Source: Candidatus Blautia equi (GTDB lineage: Bacteria; Bacillota; Clostridia; Lachnospirales; Lachnospiraceae). From it: a DNA stretch of 22,768 nucleotides. A program made the translations under genes and the position numbers. Each line of letters starts with the position of its first letter. The first letter of the stretch is position 1. The DNA is taken from NCBI GenBank assembly GCA_018064695.1, contig JAGHUU010000171.1:1-22768 (forward strand). Reading direction: 5' to 3'. Below the pieces are notes generated by a model that saw only the letters and a list, made by a program, of their open reading frames with translations, searched no databases and was not told where the DNA came from. Below are positions 7,642 to 15,483 of this stretch, in pieces.

Positions 7642-8775
7642 TTATGCTTCCTGTGCAGGTCTGGAAGAAAGAGCGATCCATTTCAGGTACGCATTGATGA
7701 ATCCGTCAATGGCACCATCCATAACAGCGCCTACGTTTCCGGACTCCTCCTCCGTTCTGTGGTCCTTAACCATGGTATATGGCTGGAATACATAGGAACG
7801 GATCTGGTTTCCCCAGCCGATATCGGTTACTTCTCCACGGATACCGGAAAGCTTTGCCTCGGCCTCCTGCTGTTTTAACAGATACAGCTTGGCTTTCAGC
7901 ATCTGCATAGCTTTATCTTTATTCATATGCTGGGAACGCTCATTCTGGCACTGTACCACGATTCCGGTTGGGAAATGAGTGATACGGATCGCAGAAGAGG
8001 TCTTATTGATATGCTGTCCGCCGGCACCACTGCTTCGGTAGGTGTCGATACGGATATCTTCGTCGTTGATCTCTACGTCCAGATCTTTTTCGATATCCGG
8101 CATAACATCGCAGGATACGAAGGAGGTCTGACGTTTTCCGGCTGCATTGAACGGAGAAATTCGAACCAGACGGTGTACGCCTTTTTCGGATTTCATGTAA
8201 CCGTAGGCATTTGTGCCGTTTACCTGGAAAGTAACGGATTTCACGCCGGCCTCATCGCCGTCCAGATAATCCAGAACCTCCAGAGAGAATCCCTTCTTTT
8301 CAGCCCAGCGGGTGTACATACGGTAGAGCATGCCGCACCAGTCGCAGGCCTCGGTGCCGCCGGCACCGGCATTCAATTTAATGATGGCATTTTCAGAGTC
8401 GTACTCACCGGAGAGCAAGGTCTTGATGCGGATGGCATCAAAGCTCTGACGGAACTCATCCAGCATCTCCTGGATCTCAGGGATCAGCTCCGGATCCTCC
8501 TCCTCATATCCCATCTCGATCATGGTCTCCATATCCTCCATCTGGCTTACCAGATTCTGATAGGTCTCCATGTCATCCTTCATGTTTTTCAGATCCTTCA
8601 TTTTTTTCTGGGACTGTTCTGCGTCATCCCAGAAATTAGGAGCTTCCATCTCGCGCTCCAGCTCTTCGATTCTCTGGGCTTTATTCTCCAGATCCAGAGA
8701 GCTTCTTACTTCCTTTAAAGGTTCTGTGTAGGTAGCAAGAACTGACTTAAACTGGTCCAATTCAACAAGTGCCAT
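7642..8775 (-). CDS. prfB: Peptide chain release factor 2
   Basis: RF2 recognises UGA and UAA stop codons and triggers peptide release on the ribosome. The diagnostic SPF tripeptide (207-209) and the catalytic GGQ (252-254, within SSGAGGQHINKT) are intact, and the length of 377 residues is normal once the N-terminus is counted. In many bacteria prfB needs a programmed +1 frameshift at an internal UGA. Here the corresponding place (about codons 24-30, RSSLDLE) reads straight through, with no stop and no CUU-UGA site, so expression is not autoregulated in that way. AGAAGG lies about 8 nt before the ATG. The gene follows secA, as in other Firmicutes, 112 nt downstream and past a hairpin. Confidence 0.97.
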   Translation of the reverse strand: MALVELDQFKSVLATYTEPLKEVRSSLDLENKAQRIEELEREMEAPNFWDDAEQSQKKMKDLKNMKDDMETYQNLVSQMEDMETMIEMGYEEEDPELIPEIQEMLDEFRQSFDAIRIKTLLSGEYDSENAIIKLNAGAGGTEACDWCGMLYRMYTRWAEKKGFSLEVLDYLDGDEAGVKSVTFQVNGTNAYGYMKSEKGVHRLVRISPFNAAGKRQTSFVSCDVMPDIEKDLDVEINDEDIRIDTYRSSGAGGQHINKTSSAIRITHFPTGIVVQCQNERSQHMNKDKAMQMLKAKLYLLKQQEAEAKLSGIRGEVTDIGWGNQIRSYVFQPYTMVKDHRTEEESGNVGAVMDGAIDGFINAYLKWIALSSRPAQEA

Positions 8776-8815
8776 AGACTTCGCCTTCTTTCTGTAAAAT
8801 ATATTTACCTGTCAA

Positions 8816-8843
8816 TGCCACCGGAAGCATTTTTCCGGTGGCA
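8816..8843. other. Perfect 11-bp hairpin between secA and prfB
   Basis: TGCCACCGGAA (8816-8826) and TTCCGGTGGCA (8833-8843) pair perfectly around a 6-nt loop. The T-run is on the plus-strand side (six T at 8849-8854), whereas on the minus strand, the direction of secA and prfB, the hairpin is followed by TTGACAGG. It therefore looks like a terminator for antisense transcription, or an RNA-processing or stability hairpin in a secA-prfB transcript. Confidence 0.55.
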
Positions 8844-8887
8844 CTTCATTTTTTATAGTATATACGGGTTTTTCAGGTTATTTCCTG

Positions 8888-11518
8888 TTAAGCAGGTTTT
8901 CTGCCGTGGCACTGTTTGAACTTCTTGCCGCTGCCGCATGGACATGGGTCGTTCGGATATACCTTGACTTCTTTTCTCTGAACAGGCTGTTTTCCTAAAG
9001 AGTCGTCTTTATTTGTTCCGGTAACTTTTGCTACCTGCTCACGCTCAAGCTTCTGCTCTACGTGAACGCGGTACAGCATACGAAGGGTGTCCTCCTGGAT
9101 GGCTTCTGTCATCTCAGTGAACATGTCATATGCCTGCATGGTGTACTCTACAACCGGGTCTCTCTGGCCGTATGCAGCCAGACCGATACCCTGTTTCAGC
9201 ATTTCCATATCATCGATGTGGTCATTCCACTTGCTGTCGATGCTCTTAAGAAGAACGACGCGCTCCAGCTCACGAAGCTGCTCAAGACCTTTAGCCTCAG
9301 CTGCCTCACCGGAGATTCCTTCCTCCTCATTTAAAGCGCGGGTGCTTTCAGTGAACTCTACCTCTTTCTCCTCGTAGAGTTTTACTGCACGCTCTTTCAG
9401 GATCTGCTTCATCTGGTTCTTTCTCTTTCCTTTTACATCCTCAAGGGTAAGAGGCTGTAATGGGATGATCTGAAGCATAGCCTGGTTGAATTCGTTCAGA
9501 TCCCACTCATCGGAATCCACGTCGTCGGAGAAGCACATATCTACAATGCTGTCCACAACGTCTGCGATCATGCGCATGATGGTGTCGCGCATGTTCTCGC
9601 CGTCCAGTACCTGGCGGCGCTCGTGATAGATGGACTCACGCTGGTCGTTGTTGACCTTATCGTAATCCAGCAGGCTCTTACGAACACCAAAGTTGTTGAA
9701 CTCGATCTTCTCCTGTGCTTTCTGGATGGCGTTGGAAAGCATTTTATGCTCGATCTGCTCGCCCTCCTCAACACCCAGGGAAGTGAAGACTTTCAGTAAT
9801 TTCTCAGATCCGAAGAGACGCATCAGGTCATCCTCCAGAGAGATGTAGAAGCGGGACTCACCCACGTCTCCCTGACGGCCGGAACGACCGCGGAGCTGGT
9901 TGTCGATTCGTCTGGACTCGTGGCGCTCGGTACCGATGATCTTAAGACCGCCGGCCTCTCTTGCTGCCTCATCCAGCTTAATATCGGTACCACGGCCGGC
10001 CATGTTGGTTGCGATGGTAACCGCACCTGCCTGACCTGCATCGGCTACGATGGCAGCCTCCTGCTCGTGGAACTTAGCGTTCAGAACGTTGTGAGGAATT
10101 CCCTCTCGGCGAAGCATTTTGCTTAAGAGCTCGGAGGTCTCGATGGTAACGGTACCAACCAGAACCGGCTGCTTTTTCTCATATGCTTCTTTAACAGCAT
10201 TTACAACTGCGTTGTATTTCTCTTTTTTGGTCATGTATACAGCGTCCTCATGGTCGATACGCTGTACCGGTTTGTTGGTAGGGATCTCTACTACGTCCAT
10301 ACCGTAGATATCACGGAACTCTTTCTCCTCAGTGATAGCAGTACCGGTCATGCCGCCTTTTTTGTCATATTTGTTGAAGAAGTTCTGGAAGGTGATGGTT
10401 GCAAGAGTTTTGCTCTCACGTTTAACCTTTACATGCTCCTTAGCCTCGATTGCCTGATGGAGACCATCGGAATAGCGGCGGCCCGGCATGATACGTCCGG
10501 TGAACTCATCAACGATCATGATCTCATCGTCTTTTACTACGTAGTCCTGATCTTTGAACATCAGGTTGTGTGCACGAAGTGCAAGGATGATGTTGTGCTG
10601 GATCTCCAGATGCTCAGGATCGGAAAGGTTATCGATGTTGAAGAATCTCTCTACCTTATGAACACCCTCCTCAGTCAGGGTAACAAATTTATCTTTCTCA
10701 TTTACAATAAAGTCACCGGTCTCCACGATCTCCTCTCCCATAAGGGCGGTCATCTTGGTCATCTCACCGCTGGCTTCACCGCGCTCAAGCTGACGGGCAA
10801 GGATATCACAAACCTCGTAAAGCTTGGTGGATTTTCCGCTCTGTCCGGAAATGATCAGTGGGGTACGTGCCTCATCGATCAGTACGGAGTCGACCTCATC
10901 GATGATGCAGTAGTGCAGATCTCTCTGAACCAGCTGCTCTTTATAGATAACCATGTTGTCACGAAGGTAGTCGAAACCAAGTTCGTTGTTGGTGACATAG
11001 GTGATATCACAGTTGTATGCTGCACGGCGCTCTTCCTGACTCATGTCGTTGAGAACAACACCTACGGTAAGACCGAGGAAACGATGTACCTCACCCATCC
11101 ACTCAGCATCTCGTTTTGCCAGGTAGTCATTGACGGTTACGATATGAACACCGCGGCCCTCAAGTGCGTTCAGGTATGCAGGCAGGGTGGATACCAGGGT
11201 TTTACCTTCACCGGTTCTCATCTCTGCGATACGTCCCTGGTGAAGAATGGTTCCGCCGATCAGCTGTACACGATAATGCTCGAGGCCAATGGCTCTTTTA
11301 GCACCCTCTCTTACTACAGCGAAAGCCTCCGGAAGAAGATCATCCAGAGTCTCGCCCTGTGCGAGACGGTTTTTAAATTCTACGGTTTTTTCTCTTAACT
11401 GTTCATCAGTTAATTTCTGCATTTCAGGACGGAGAGACTCGGTCTTCTCGATCAGCGGCATGATACGTTTTACCTCACGCTCGCTTCTTGTCCCGAACAT
11501 TCTGTCGATCAGATTCAT
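8888..11518 (-). CDS. secA: Protein translocase subunit SecA
   Basis: The ATPase motor drives Sec-dependent export through SecYEG at the membrane. Walker A is MRTGEGKTLVS (100-110). The DEAD-like Walker B region IIDEVDSVLIDEARTPLIIS and the conserved TNMAGRGTDIKLDEAA, GTERHESRRIDNQLRGRSGRQGD and NFGVRKSLLDYDKV segments are present. The C-terminus carries the zinc-binding SEC-C motif (CPCGSGKKFKQCHG, from residue 859), which binds SecB or phospholipid in other species. The length, 876 residues, is normal. GGAG lies about 10 nt before the ATG. It follows hpf and precedes prfB, a standard Firmicutes arrangement. Confidence 0.98.
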   Translation of the reverse strand: MNLIDRMFGTRSEREVKRIMPLIEKTESLRPEMQKLTDEQLREKTVEFKNRLAQGETLDDLLPEAFAVVREGAKRAIGLEHYRVQLIGGTILHQGRIAEMRTGEGKTLVSTLPAYLNALEGRGVHIVTVNDYLAKRDAEWMGEVHRFLGLTVGVVLNDMSQEERRAAYNCDITYVTNNELGFDYLRDNMVIYKEQLVQRDLHYCIIDEVDSVLIDEARTPLIISGQSGKSTKLYEVCDILARQLERGEASGEMTKMTALMGEEIVETGDFIVNEKDKFVTLTEEGVHKVERFFNIDNLSDPEHLEIQHNIILALRAHNLMFKDQDYVVKDDEIMIVDEFTGRIMPGRRYSDGLHQAIEAKEHVKVKRESKTLATITFQNFFNKYDKKGGMTGTAITEEKEFRDIYGMDVVEIPTNKPVQRIDHEDAVYMTKKEKYNAVVNAVKEAYEKKQPVLVGTVTIETSELLSKMLRREGIPHNVLNAKFHEQEAAIVADAGQAGAVTIATNMAGRGTDIKLDEAAREAGGLKIIGTERHESRRIDNQLRGRSGRQGDVGESRFYISLEDDLMRLFGSEKLLKVFTSLGVEEGEQIEHKMLSNAIQKAQEKIEFNNFGVRKSLLDYDKVNNDQRESIYHERRQVLDGENMRDTIMRMIADVVDSIVDMCFSDDVDSDEWDLNEFNQAMLQIIPLQPLTLEDVKGKRKNQMKQILKERAVKLYEEKEVEFTESTRALNEEEGISGEAAEAKGLEQLRELERVVLLKSIDSKWNDHIDDMEMLKQGIGLAAYGQRDPVVEYTMQAYDMFTEMTEAIQEDTLRMLYRVHVEQKLEREQVAKVTGTNKDDSLGKQPVQRKEVKVYPNDPCPCGSGKKFKQCHGRKPA

Positions 11519-11585
11519 GGGCTTGTTACTCCTGTTGCTCTATTATTTTTAGGAATACTATCCTTATTTTAGTCATACTTCTGTT

Positions 11586-11614
11586 ATTCTAACACTTTCC
11601 AGTATCAAAAACAA
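11586..11614 (-). promoter_or_regulatory. Candidate sigma-A promoter of secA
   Basis: TTGTTT (11609-11614) and TAGAAT (11586-11591), read on the minus strand, are separated by 17 nt and lie about 70 nt before the secA ATG. The -10 matches 5 of 6 consensus bases and the -35 matches the TTG half. Confidence 0.5.
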
Positions 11615-11650
11615 TGGCTATTTATTGAACATTTTATGTCCACAATAATG

Positions 11651-11690
11651 AAAAGCGGAAGGGATATTCATCCCTTCCACCGTTTTTTTC
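11651..11690 (-). terminator. Terminator after hpf
   Basis: GGAAGGGAT (11657-11665) and ATCCCTTCC (11670-11678) form a perfect 9-bp stem with a 4-nt loop. On the minus strand it is followed by GCTTTT. On the plus strand it is followed by seven T. It lies 25 nt after the hpf stop and upstream of the candidate secA promoter, so it probably separates the two transcripts. Confidence 0.65.
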
Positions 11691-11702
11691 TGAAATCAGT
11701 TT

Positions 11703-12230
11703 TTATACTTCAGGCTCGATCAGTCCGTAAGTATTGCCTTTTCTCTTATAAACCACATTTACCTGCTCGGTCTCTGCGTTTACAAATACAAAGAAGTTAT
11801 GTCCTAAGAGCTCCATCTCCACGCAGGCATCCTCAGGATACATAGGCTTTACATCAAATTTCTTTGTTCTGATGATGCGGATCTCCTCATCCTCTGCGTA
11901 TTCCTTTTCAAGGAAGGCCGGCTGGAAGCTCTCGGAAGCCTGTTTTCTGTCCACGATCTTGTTTTTATATTTGCGAAGCTGTCTCTCAATGACCTCTTCT
12001 ACCAGATCGATGGATACATACATATCGTTGCTGACCTGCTCGGAGCGGATCAGGCTGCCTTTTACAGGAATGGTGACCTCGATCTTCTGGCGGTCCTTCT
12101 CCACGCTGAGTGTTACGGTGACCTCTGTTTCAGGAGTAAAATAGCGCTCCAGTTTTCCAAGCTTGTCCTCAATGGCGGTCTTAAGACCGTCGGTTACTAC
12201 TATATTTTTTCCGCTGATGATAAAATTCAT
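11703..12230 (-). CDS. hpf: Ribosome hibernation promoting factor, long form
   Basis: The 175-residue protein has two domains: an N-terminal ribosome-binding YfiA/HPF domain (1 to about 100, MNFIISGKNIVVTDGLK) and a C-terminal dimerisation domain (about 118-175, EIRIIRTKKFDVKPMYPEDA to YGLIEPEV) that is specific to long HPF. Long HPF pairs 70S ribosomes into inactive 100S dimers in slow growth or stress. The start at 12230 is chosen because AAGGGG precedes it and homologues begin with M-x-[FI]-x-[IV]-x-G-[KR]; a longer frame to 12266 adds 12 residues with no support. Its own promoter lies just upstream. It is the usual neighbour of secA in Firmicutes. Confidence 0.95.
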   Translation of the reverse strand: MNFIISGKNIVVTDGLKTAIEDKLGKLERYFTPETEVTVTLSVEKDRQKIEVTIPVKGSLIRSEQVSNDMYVSIDLVEEVIERQLRKYKNKIVDRKQASESFQPAFLEKEYAEDEEIRIIRTKKFDVKPMYPEDACVEMELLGHNFFVFVNAETEQVNVVYKRKGNTYGLIEPEV

Positions 12231-12290
12231 TATCTCATCCCCTTTTGTCAAAATTTGATCCGGCACATGAATTCAGGTTCCGGTACCGAA

Positions 12291-12319
12291 ATTATATCAC
12301 AAAATGTCATTATTTTAAA
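12291..12319 (-). promoter_or_regulatory. Extended -10 sigma-A promoter of hpf
   Basis: Read on the minus strand, TTTAAA (12314-12319, 4 of 6) is followed after 17 nt by a perfect TATAAT (12291-12296) with a TG one base upstream of it (TGATATAAT). Transcription would start about 50 nt before the hpf ATG. Confidence 0.65.
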
Positions 12320-12344
12320 GAGTCATTGGATTTCACTGTTTCCA

Positions 12345-13112
12345 TCAGAGATTCTTCAGGGTCTCAAATGGGATGGTTCCTCCAAAAAGGTCCAGTGCGC
12401 TTCCAACCGTCACATTGAGACGGTTTTCCGTGCATGCCCCAAGGATCTCAATGTCCTTCATGGATCCCACGCCGCCGGCGTAGGTGATGGTGATCTTATT
12501 ATATTCTGCCAGAAGTGAAGCCAGCTCCACTTCCACGCCTCTGGCTTTTCCCTCCACATCCACAGCGTGAACCAGGAATTCGTCACAGTAAGATGCCAGC
12601 TGCTCCAGTGTCTTAAGTGTCACCGGAACCTCTGTGAATTTCTGCCAGCGGTCTGTCACGATATAATACTGATTGCCCTTTTTTCTGCAGCTGAGATCCA
12701 GCACCAGGTGCTCTTTTCCCACAGCCTGCACCATCTTATCCAGATTCTCCCAGGAGATCTGACCGTTTTTAAACACGTAGGAGGTGACGATCACGTGGCT
12801 TGCACCGGCTTCCAGATACTCAGCCGCATTATCCGGGTTTACGCCGCCGCCGATCTGCAGACCGCCCGGGTATTCCCTGAGAGCCAGAAAAGCCTGCTGC
12901 CTGGTGGCCTCGTAATAAGGGGAATCCGCACTGTTCAGAAGGATCACATGTCCGCCTTTGATTCCCGCCTCTTTATATAGTCTGGCATAAAAAGCGGCAT
13001 CCTGTTCCGAGACAAAGTTCTCCTCCGCCTGATCTCCCGCGTCCTTCAGGCTTCCGCCTACGATCTGCTTTACCTGTCCGTTATGGATATCGATACATGG
13101 TCGAAATTTCAT
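12345..13112 (-). CDS. hisA: Eukaryotic-type HisA (ProFAR isomerase)
   Basis: This is the histidine-pathway isomerase that converts ProFAR to PRFAR, in a TIM-barrel fold. The sequence MKFRPCIDIHNGQVKQIVGG (1-20), with Asp8, then LQIGGGVN (85-92) and YAGGVGSMKDIE (211-222) resembles the yeast HIS6/eukaryotic-type branch more than the common bacterial HisA. The length is 255 residues. The start at 13112 is fixed by AGGAGG a few nt upstream; the longer frame to 13154 begins inside a terminator hairpin. No other his gene is in the window. It lies 61 nt after dapB, beyond a strong terminator, and its promoter is not obvious. Confidence 0.9.
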   Translation of the reverse strand: MKFRPCIDIHNGQVKQIVGGSLKDAGDQAEENFVSEQDAAFYARLYKEAGIKGGHVILLNSADSPYYEATRQQAFLALREYPGGLQIGGGVNPDNAAEYLEAGASHVIVTSYVFKNGQISWENLDKMVQAVGKEHLVLDLSCRKKGNQYYIVTDRWQKFTEVPVTLKTLEQLASYCDEFLVHAVDVEGKARGVEVELASLLAEYNKITITYAGGVGSMKDIEILGACTENRLNVTVGSALDLFGGTIPFETLKNL

Positions 13113-13134
13113 AAAAGCCTCCTGCCTGTACTGC

Positions 13135-13166
13135 AAAAAGATCCCGGGGTCCATCCCCCGGGATCT
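13135..13166 (-). terminator. Strong intrinsic terminator between dapB and hisA
   Basis: AGATCCCGGGG (13139-13149) and CCCCGGGATCT (13156-13166) form a perfect 11-bp GC-rich stem with a 6-nt loop. On the minus strand it is followed by a run of five T. It begins 7 nt past the dapB stop and ends only about 22 nt before the hisA ATG. Confidence 0.85.
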
Positions 13167-13173
13167 GGTTGAT

Positions 13174-13932
13174 TTATCCGTTGATCACATCTGCCATATC
13201 GTATTTTCCGGCTGGTTTTCCTGCCAGGAATTTAGCTGCCTCGATGGCACCTTTTCCGAATACGGCTTTAGAATATGCGGTATGCTTGAACTCAATGACT
13301 TCATCAGGGCCTGCGAAGATGATCTCGTGCTCGCCCACGATGGTGCCGCCGCGAACTGCGGAGATACCGATCTCTTTGTCAGGTCTCTGCTCGCGTCTCT
13401 GGCTGCGGTCATATACATAAGTGTACTGGTTGTCCATAGCCTCATTCAGGCTGTCAGCCAGAGCCAGTGCGGTTCCGCTTGGTGCATCCAGTTTCAGTCT
13501 GTGATGCTTCTCCACTACCTCCATATCAAAACCGGCGGTGGCAAATACCTTTGCTGCGTCCTGAAGGAGCTTCATAAGAGTGTTGATACCAAGGGACATG
13601 TTAGCGGAACGAAGGACTGCTACCTTCTCAGATGCTGCCTGAACACCTGCAAGCTGTTCCTCTGTAAGACCTGTGGTACAAAGTACTACCGGGATCTGTT
13701 TCTCCACGCTGTATGCAAGAAGAGCATCGGTAGCTTTTGGGGAAGAGAAGTCGATGATAACATCTGCTTCCACATCGATTGCAGCTGCGGATGTAAATAC
13801 CGGATAACTGCATTTTCCATTATCGACGATGTCGATACCTGCTACGATCTGTGCATCCGGATCTTTTTCCACAAGTCCGGAAATGGTCTGGCCCATGTAT
13901 CCACAGCAGCCGCTCATAATAATCTTTACCAT
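13174..13932 (-). CDS. dapB: 4-hydroxy-tetrahydrodipicolinate reductase
   Basis: It catalyses the second step committed to lysine and diaminopimelate, reducing HTPA with NAD(P)H. The N-terminal nucleotide-binding motif is SGCCGYMGQ (7-15). VVEKHHRLKLDAPSGTA (139-155) holds the catalytic His-His-x-x-x-Lys stretch (143-147) and the substrate-binding GTA. At 252 residues it is of normal size. CAGGAG lies 9 nt before the ATG, 27 nt after dapA, so cobA-like, dapA and dapB form one transcript ending at the terminator just downstream. Confidence 0.97.
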   Translation of the reverse strand: MVKIIMSGCCGYMGQTISGLVEKDPDAQIVAGIDIVDNGKCSYPVFTSAAAIDVEADVIIDFSSPKATDALLAYSVEKQIPVVLCTTGLTEEQLAGVQAASEKVAVLRSANMSLGINTLMKLLQDAAKVFATAGFDMEVVEKHHRLKLDAPSGTALALADSLNEAMDNQYTYVYDRSQRREQRPDKEIGISAVRGGTIVGEHEIIFAGPDEVIEFKHTAYSKAVFGKGAIEAAKFLAGKPAGKYDMADVING

Positions 13933-13959
13933 GTGTATATCTCCTGTCTGTTATTCTGA

Positions 13960-14856
13960 TCAGTCAACTACTTTGATGCCGAAATCCACCATAGCTTTTT
14001 TAAGAACAGCCTTGTTAGCATCCTCCATCTCGGAGAGAGGCATACGAAGCGGTCCAACTTCCATTCCCATAAGGTTCAGGGCAGCTTTTACAGGGATCGG
14101 GTTAACCTCGCAGAACAGTGCGTTGATAAGCGGAATAGCATCCAGCTGGATCTTCTGTGCGCCTGCGATATCTCCCTCCAGGAATTTCATAACCATGTCG
14201 TGGGTCTCTTTTGGAGCCACGTTGGAGAGAACGGAGATTACGCCAAGACCGCCAAGGGAAAGAACAGGAAGTACCTGATCATCATTTCCGGAGTAGAGCT
14301 CAAGGCATCCGTCTGCCATGGACATCATTTTTGCGATCTGGGAAAGGTCGCCGCTGGCAGCTTTGATACCAACGATATTCTTTACATTTTTAGCAAGTGC
14401 TACAGCGGTAGCAGGCTGAATGTTGCAGCCGGTACGGCTTGGAACATTATACATGATGATCGGAGTTTCCGGAACGGACTCTGCGATTGCGGTATAATGT
14501 GCGATCAGGCCTTTCTGTGTAGCTTTATTATAGTAAGGAGTCACGATGAGAAGTGCATCTGCACCGTAGGAAGCAGCTTCCTGAGACATCATGATGGCTG
14601 TCTCTGTACAATTGGAACCGGTACCTGCAATGACAGGAACACGTTTTGCAACTTTATCGATGGCAAACTTAATAGTTTTCAGATGTTCTCCATGGGTCAT
14701 GGTAGAAGATTCACCGGTGGTTCCGCAGATGATGATGGCATCGGTGCCATTGGCGATCTGGAATTCCAGAAGCTCTTCCAGTTTCTCATAGTTCACTTTT
14801 CCGTCTTCATGCATTGGCGTGACAATTGCTACACCTGCTCCTTTAAAAATAGCCAT
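13960..14856 (-). CDS. dapA: 4-hydroxy-tetrahydrodipicolinate synthase
   Basis: It condenses pyruvate with aspartate semialdehyde, the entry step to lysine and diaminopimelate, and competes with hom for the same substrate. The (beta/alpha)8 aldolase signature is complete: GTTGES (45-50), Tyr109 in TPYYNKATQ, Tyr136 in YNVPSRTG with Arg141, and the Schiff-base Lys165 in VGIKAASGD. The length of 298 is typical. The GGGAGG ribosome-binding site overlaps the stop codon of the upstream cobA-like gene, so translation of the two is probably coupled. Confidence 0.97.
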   Translation of the reverse strand: MAIFKGAGVAIVTPMHEDGKVNYEKLEELLEFQIANGTDAIIICGTTGESSTMTHGEHLKTIKFAIDKVAKRVPVIAGTGSNCTETAIMMSQEAASYGADALLIVTPYYNKATQKGLIAHYTAIAESVPETPIIMYNVPSRTGCNIQPATAVALAKNVKNIVGIKAASGDLSQIAKMMSMADGCLELYSGNDDQVLPVLSLGGLGVISVLSNVAPKETHDMVMKFLEGDIAGAQKIQLDAIPLINALFCEVNPIPVKAALNLMGMEVGPLRMPLSEMEDANKAVLKKAMVDFGIKVVD

Positions 14857-14869
14857 TTGTTTTCCTCCC

Positions 14870-15391
14870 TTATTCTTCTGTAATACTTATACTGTCTCTG
14901 TCTGTCAGTTCTTCTAATGTCAGTGTTGAAATACAATCCACGTATGGACGAAGTTCCTCCGGCATTTTGCGTCCGGTCATGACAATGTGCATGTGCTTTC
15001 CTCTTTCCAGGATCTCTGCCACATTTTCCACTGTGACCAATCCGTAGTCGAACAATCCAAGTATCTCATCAAGCACCAGAAAATCGCAGCTTTCAGTGGT
15101 CACAACCTTATGTGCAAAATTCATTGCATTCATAATGTTGACGTTCTCCTCCTCTTTTTGCTCGTCGTTCAGGTCACAGTAGCATTCGCCATGTTTATCA
15201 AAGCGGAATATCTTGATGTCCAGATTATCCAGTTCTTCAAGCACATCCAGCTCGCGGCGTTCCTTCCCCTTAAGAAACTGGATGATGATCACACTTTCTC
15301 CCTGGGCTGCAGCTTTCACGCTCTGCCCAAGAGCCATTGCGGTCTTGCCTCGTCCACTGCCGCAATAAACTTCTGTTAACTTTCTTTCCAT
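14870..15391 (-). CDS. Cob(I)alamin adenosyltransferase, CobA/BtuR type
   Basis: The protein transfers the adenosyl group of ATP to cob(I)alamin or its precursor to make the coenzyme form of B12. It starts with a P-loop GSGRGKT (11-17) directly after the first strand, followed by VIIIQFLKG, and has the LVLDEILGLFDYGLV stretch and VMTGRKMPEEL typical of CobA/CobO. The length, 173 residues, fits the family. GAGG lies 8 nt before the ATG. It heads the transcript with dapA and dapB, 13 nt before dapA. No other cobalamin gene is near, so the link to lysine synthesis is probably positional. The P-loop Cys10-Gly-Ser differs slightly from the common TGDGKGKT. Confidence 0.9.
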   Translation of the reverse strand: MERKLTEVYCGSGRGKTAMALGQSVKAAAQGESVIIIQFLKGKERRELDVLEELDNLDIKIFRFDKHGECYCDLNDEQKEEENVNIMNAMNFAHKVVTTESCDFLVLDEILGLFDYGLVTVENVAEILERGKHMHIVMTGRKMPEELRPYVDCISTLTLEELTDRDSISITEE

Positions 15392-15483
15392 AATAAATCC
15401 TCAATTCCAAATGCGTTTCTGCCGGGGTCCATATTTTCGGACACACAAAAAAAGCCAGAAAGCCCACTGAATTGTCTTACATA

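Noticed and set aside
8692..8709. Possible programmed frameshift in prfB
   Set aside because: The codons AGC TCT CTG GAT CTG GAG read in frame with no UGA, so no frameshift is needed.
7927..8718. 263-codon open frame on the plus strand
   Set aside because: It is antisense to prfB and is a Leu/Ile/His-rich shadow of that gene.
10250..11398. 382-codon open frame on the plus strand
   Set aside because: It is entirely antisense to secA, has no ribosome-binding site in a sensible place and matches no family. secA on the other strand is unmistakable.
13282..14883. Long plus-strand frames opposite dapB and dapA
   Set aside because: They lie opposite two intact enzymes, are Cys/His rich in the manner of antisense frames, and lack ribosome-binding sites.
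15447..15470. Intrinsic terminator after the SSB-like gene
   Set aside because: There is a seven-T run on the minus strand, but the stem before it is only 3-4 bp, so I did not list it as a feature.
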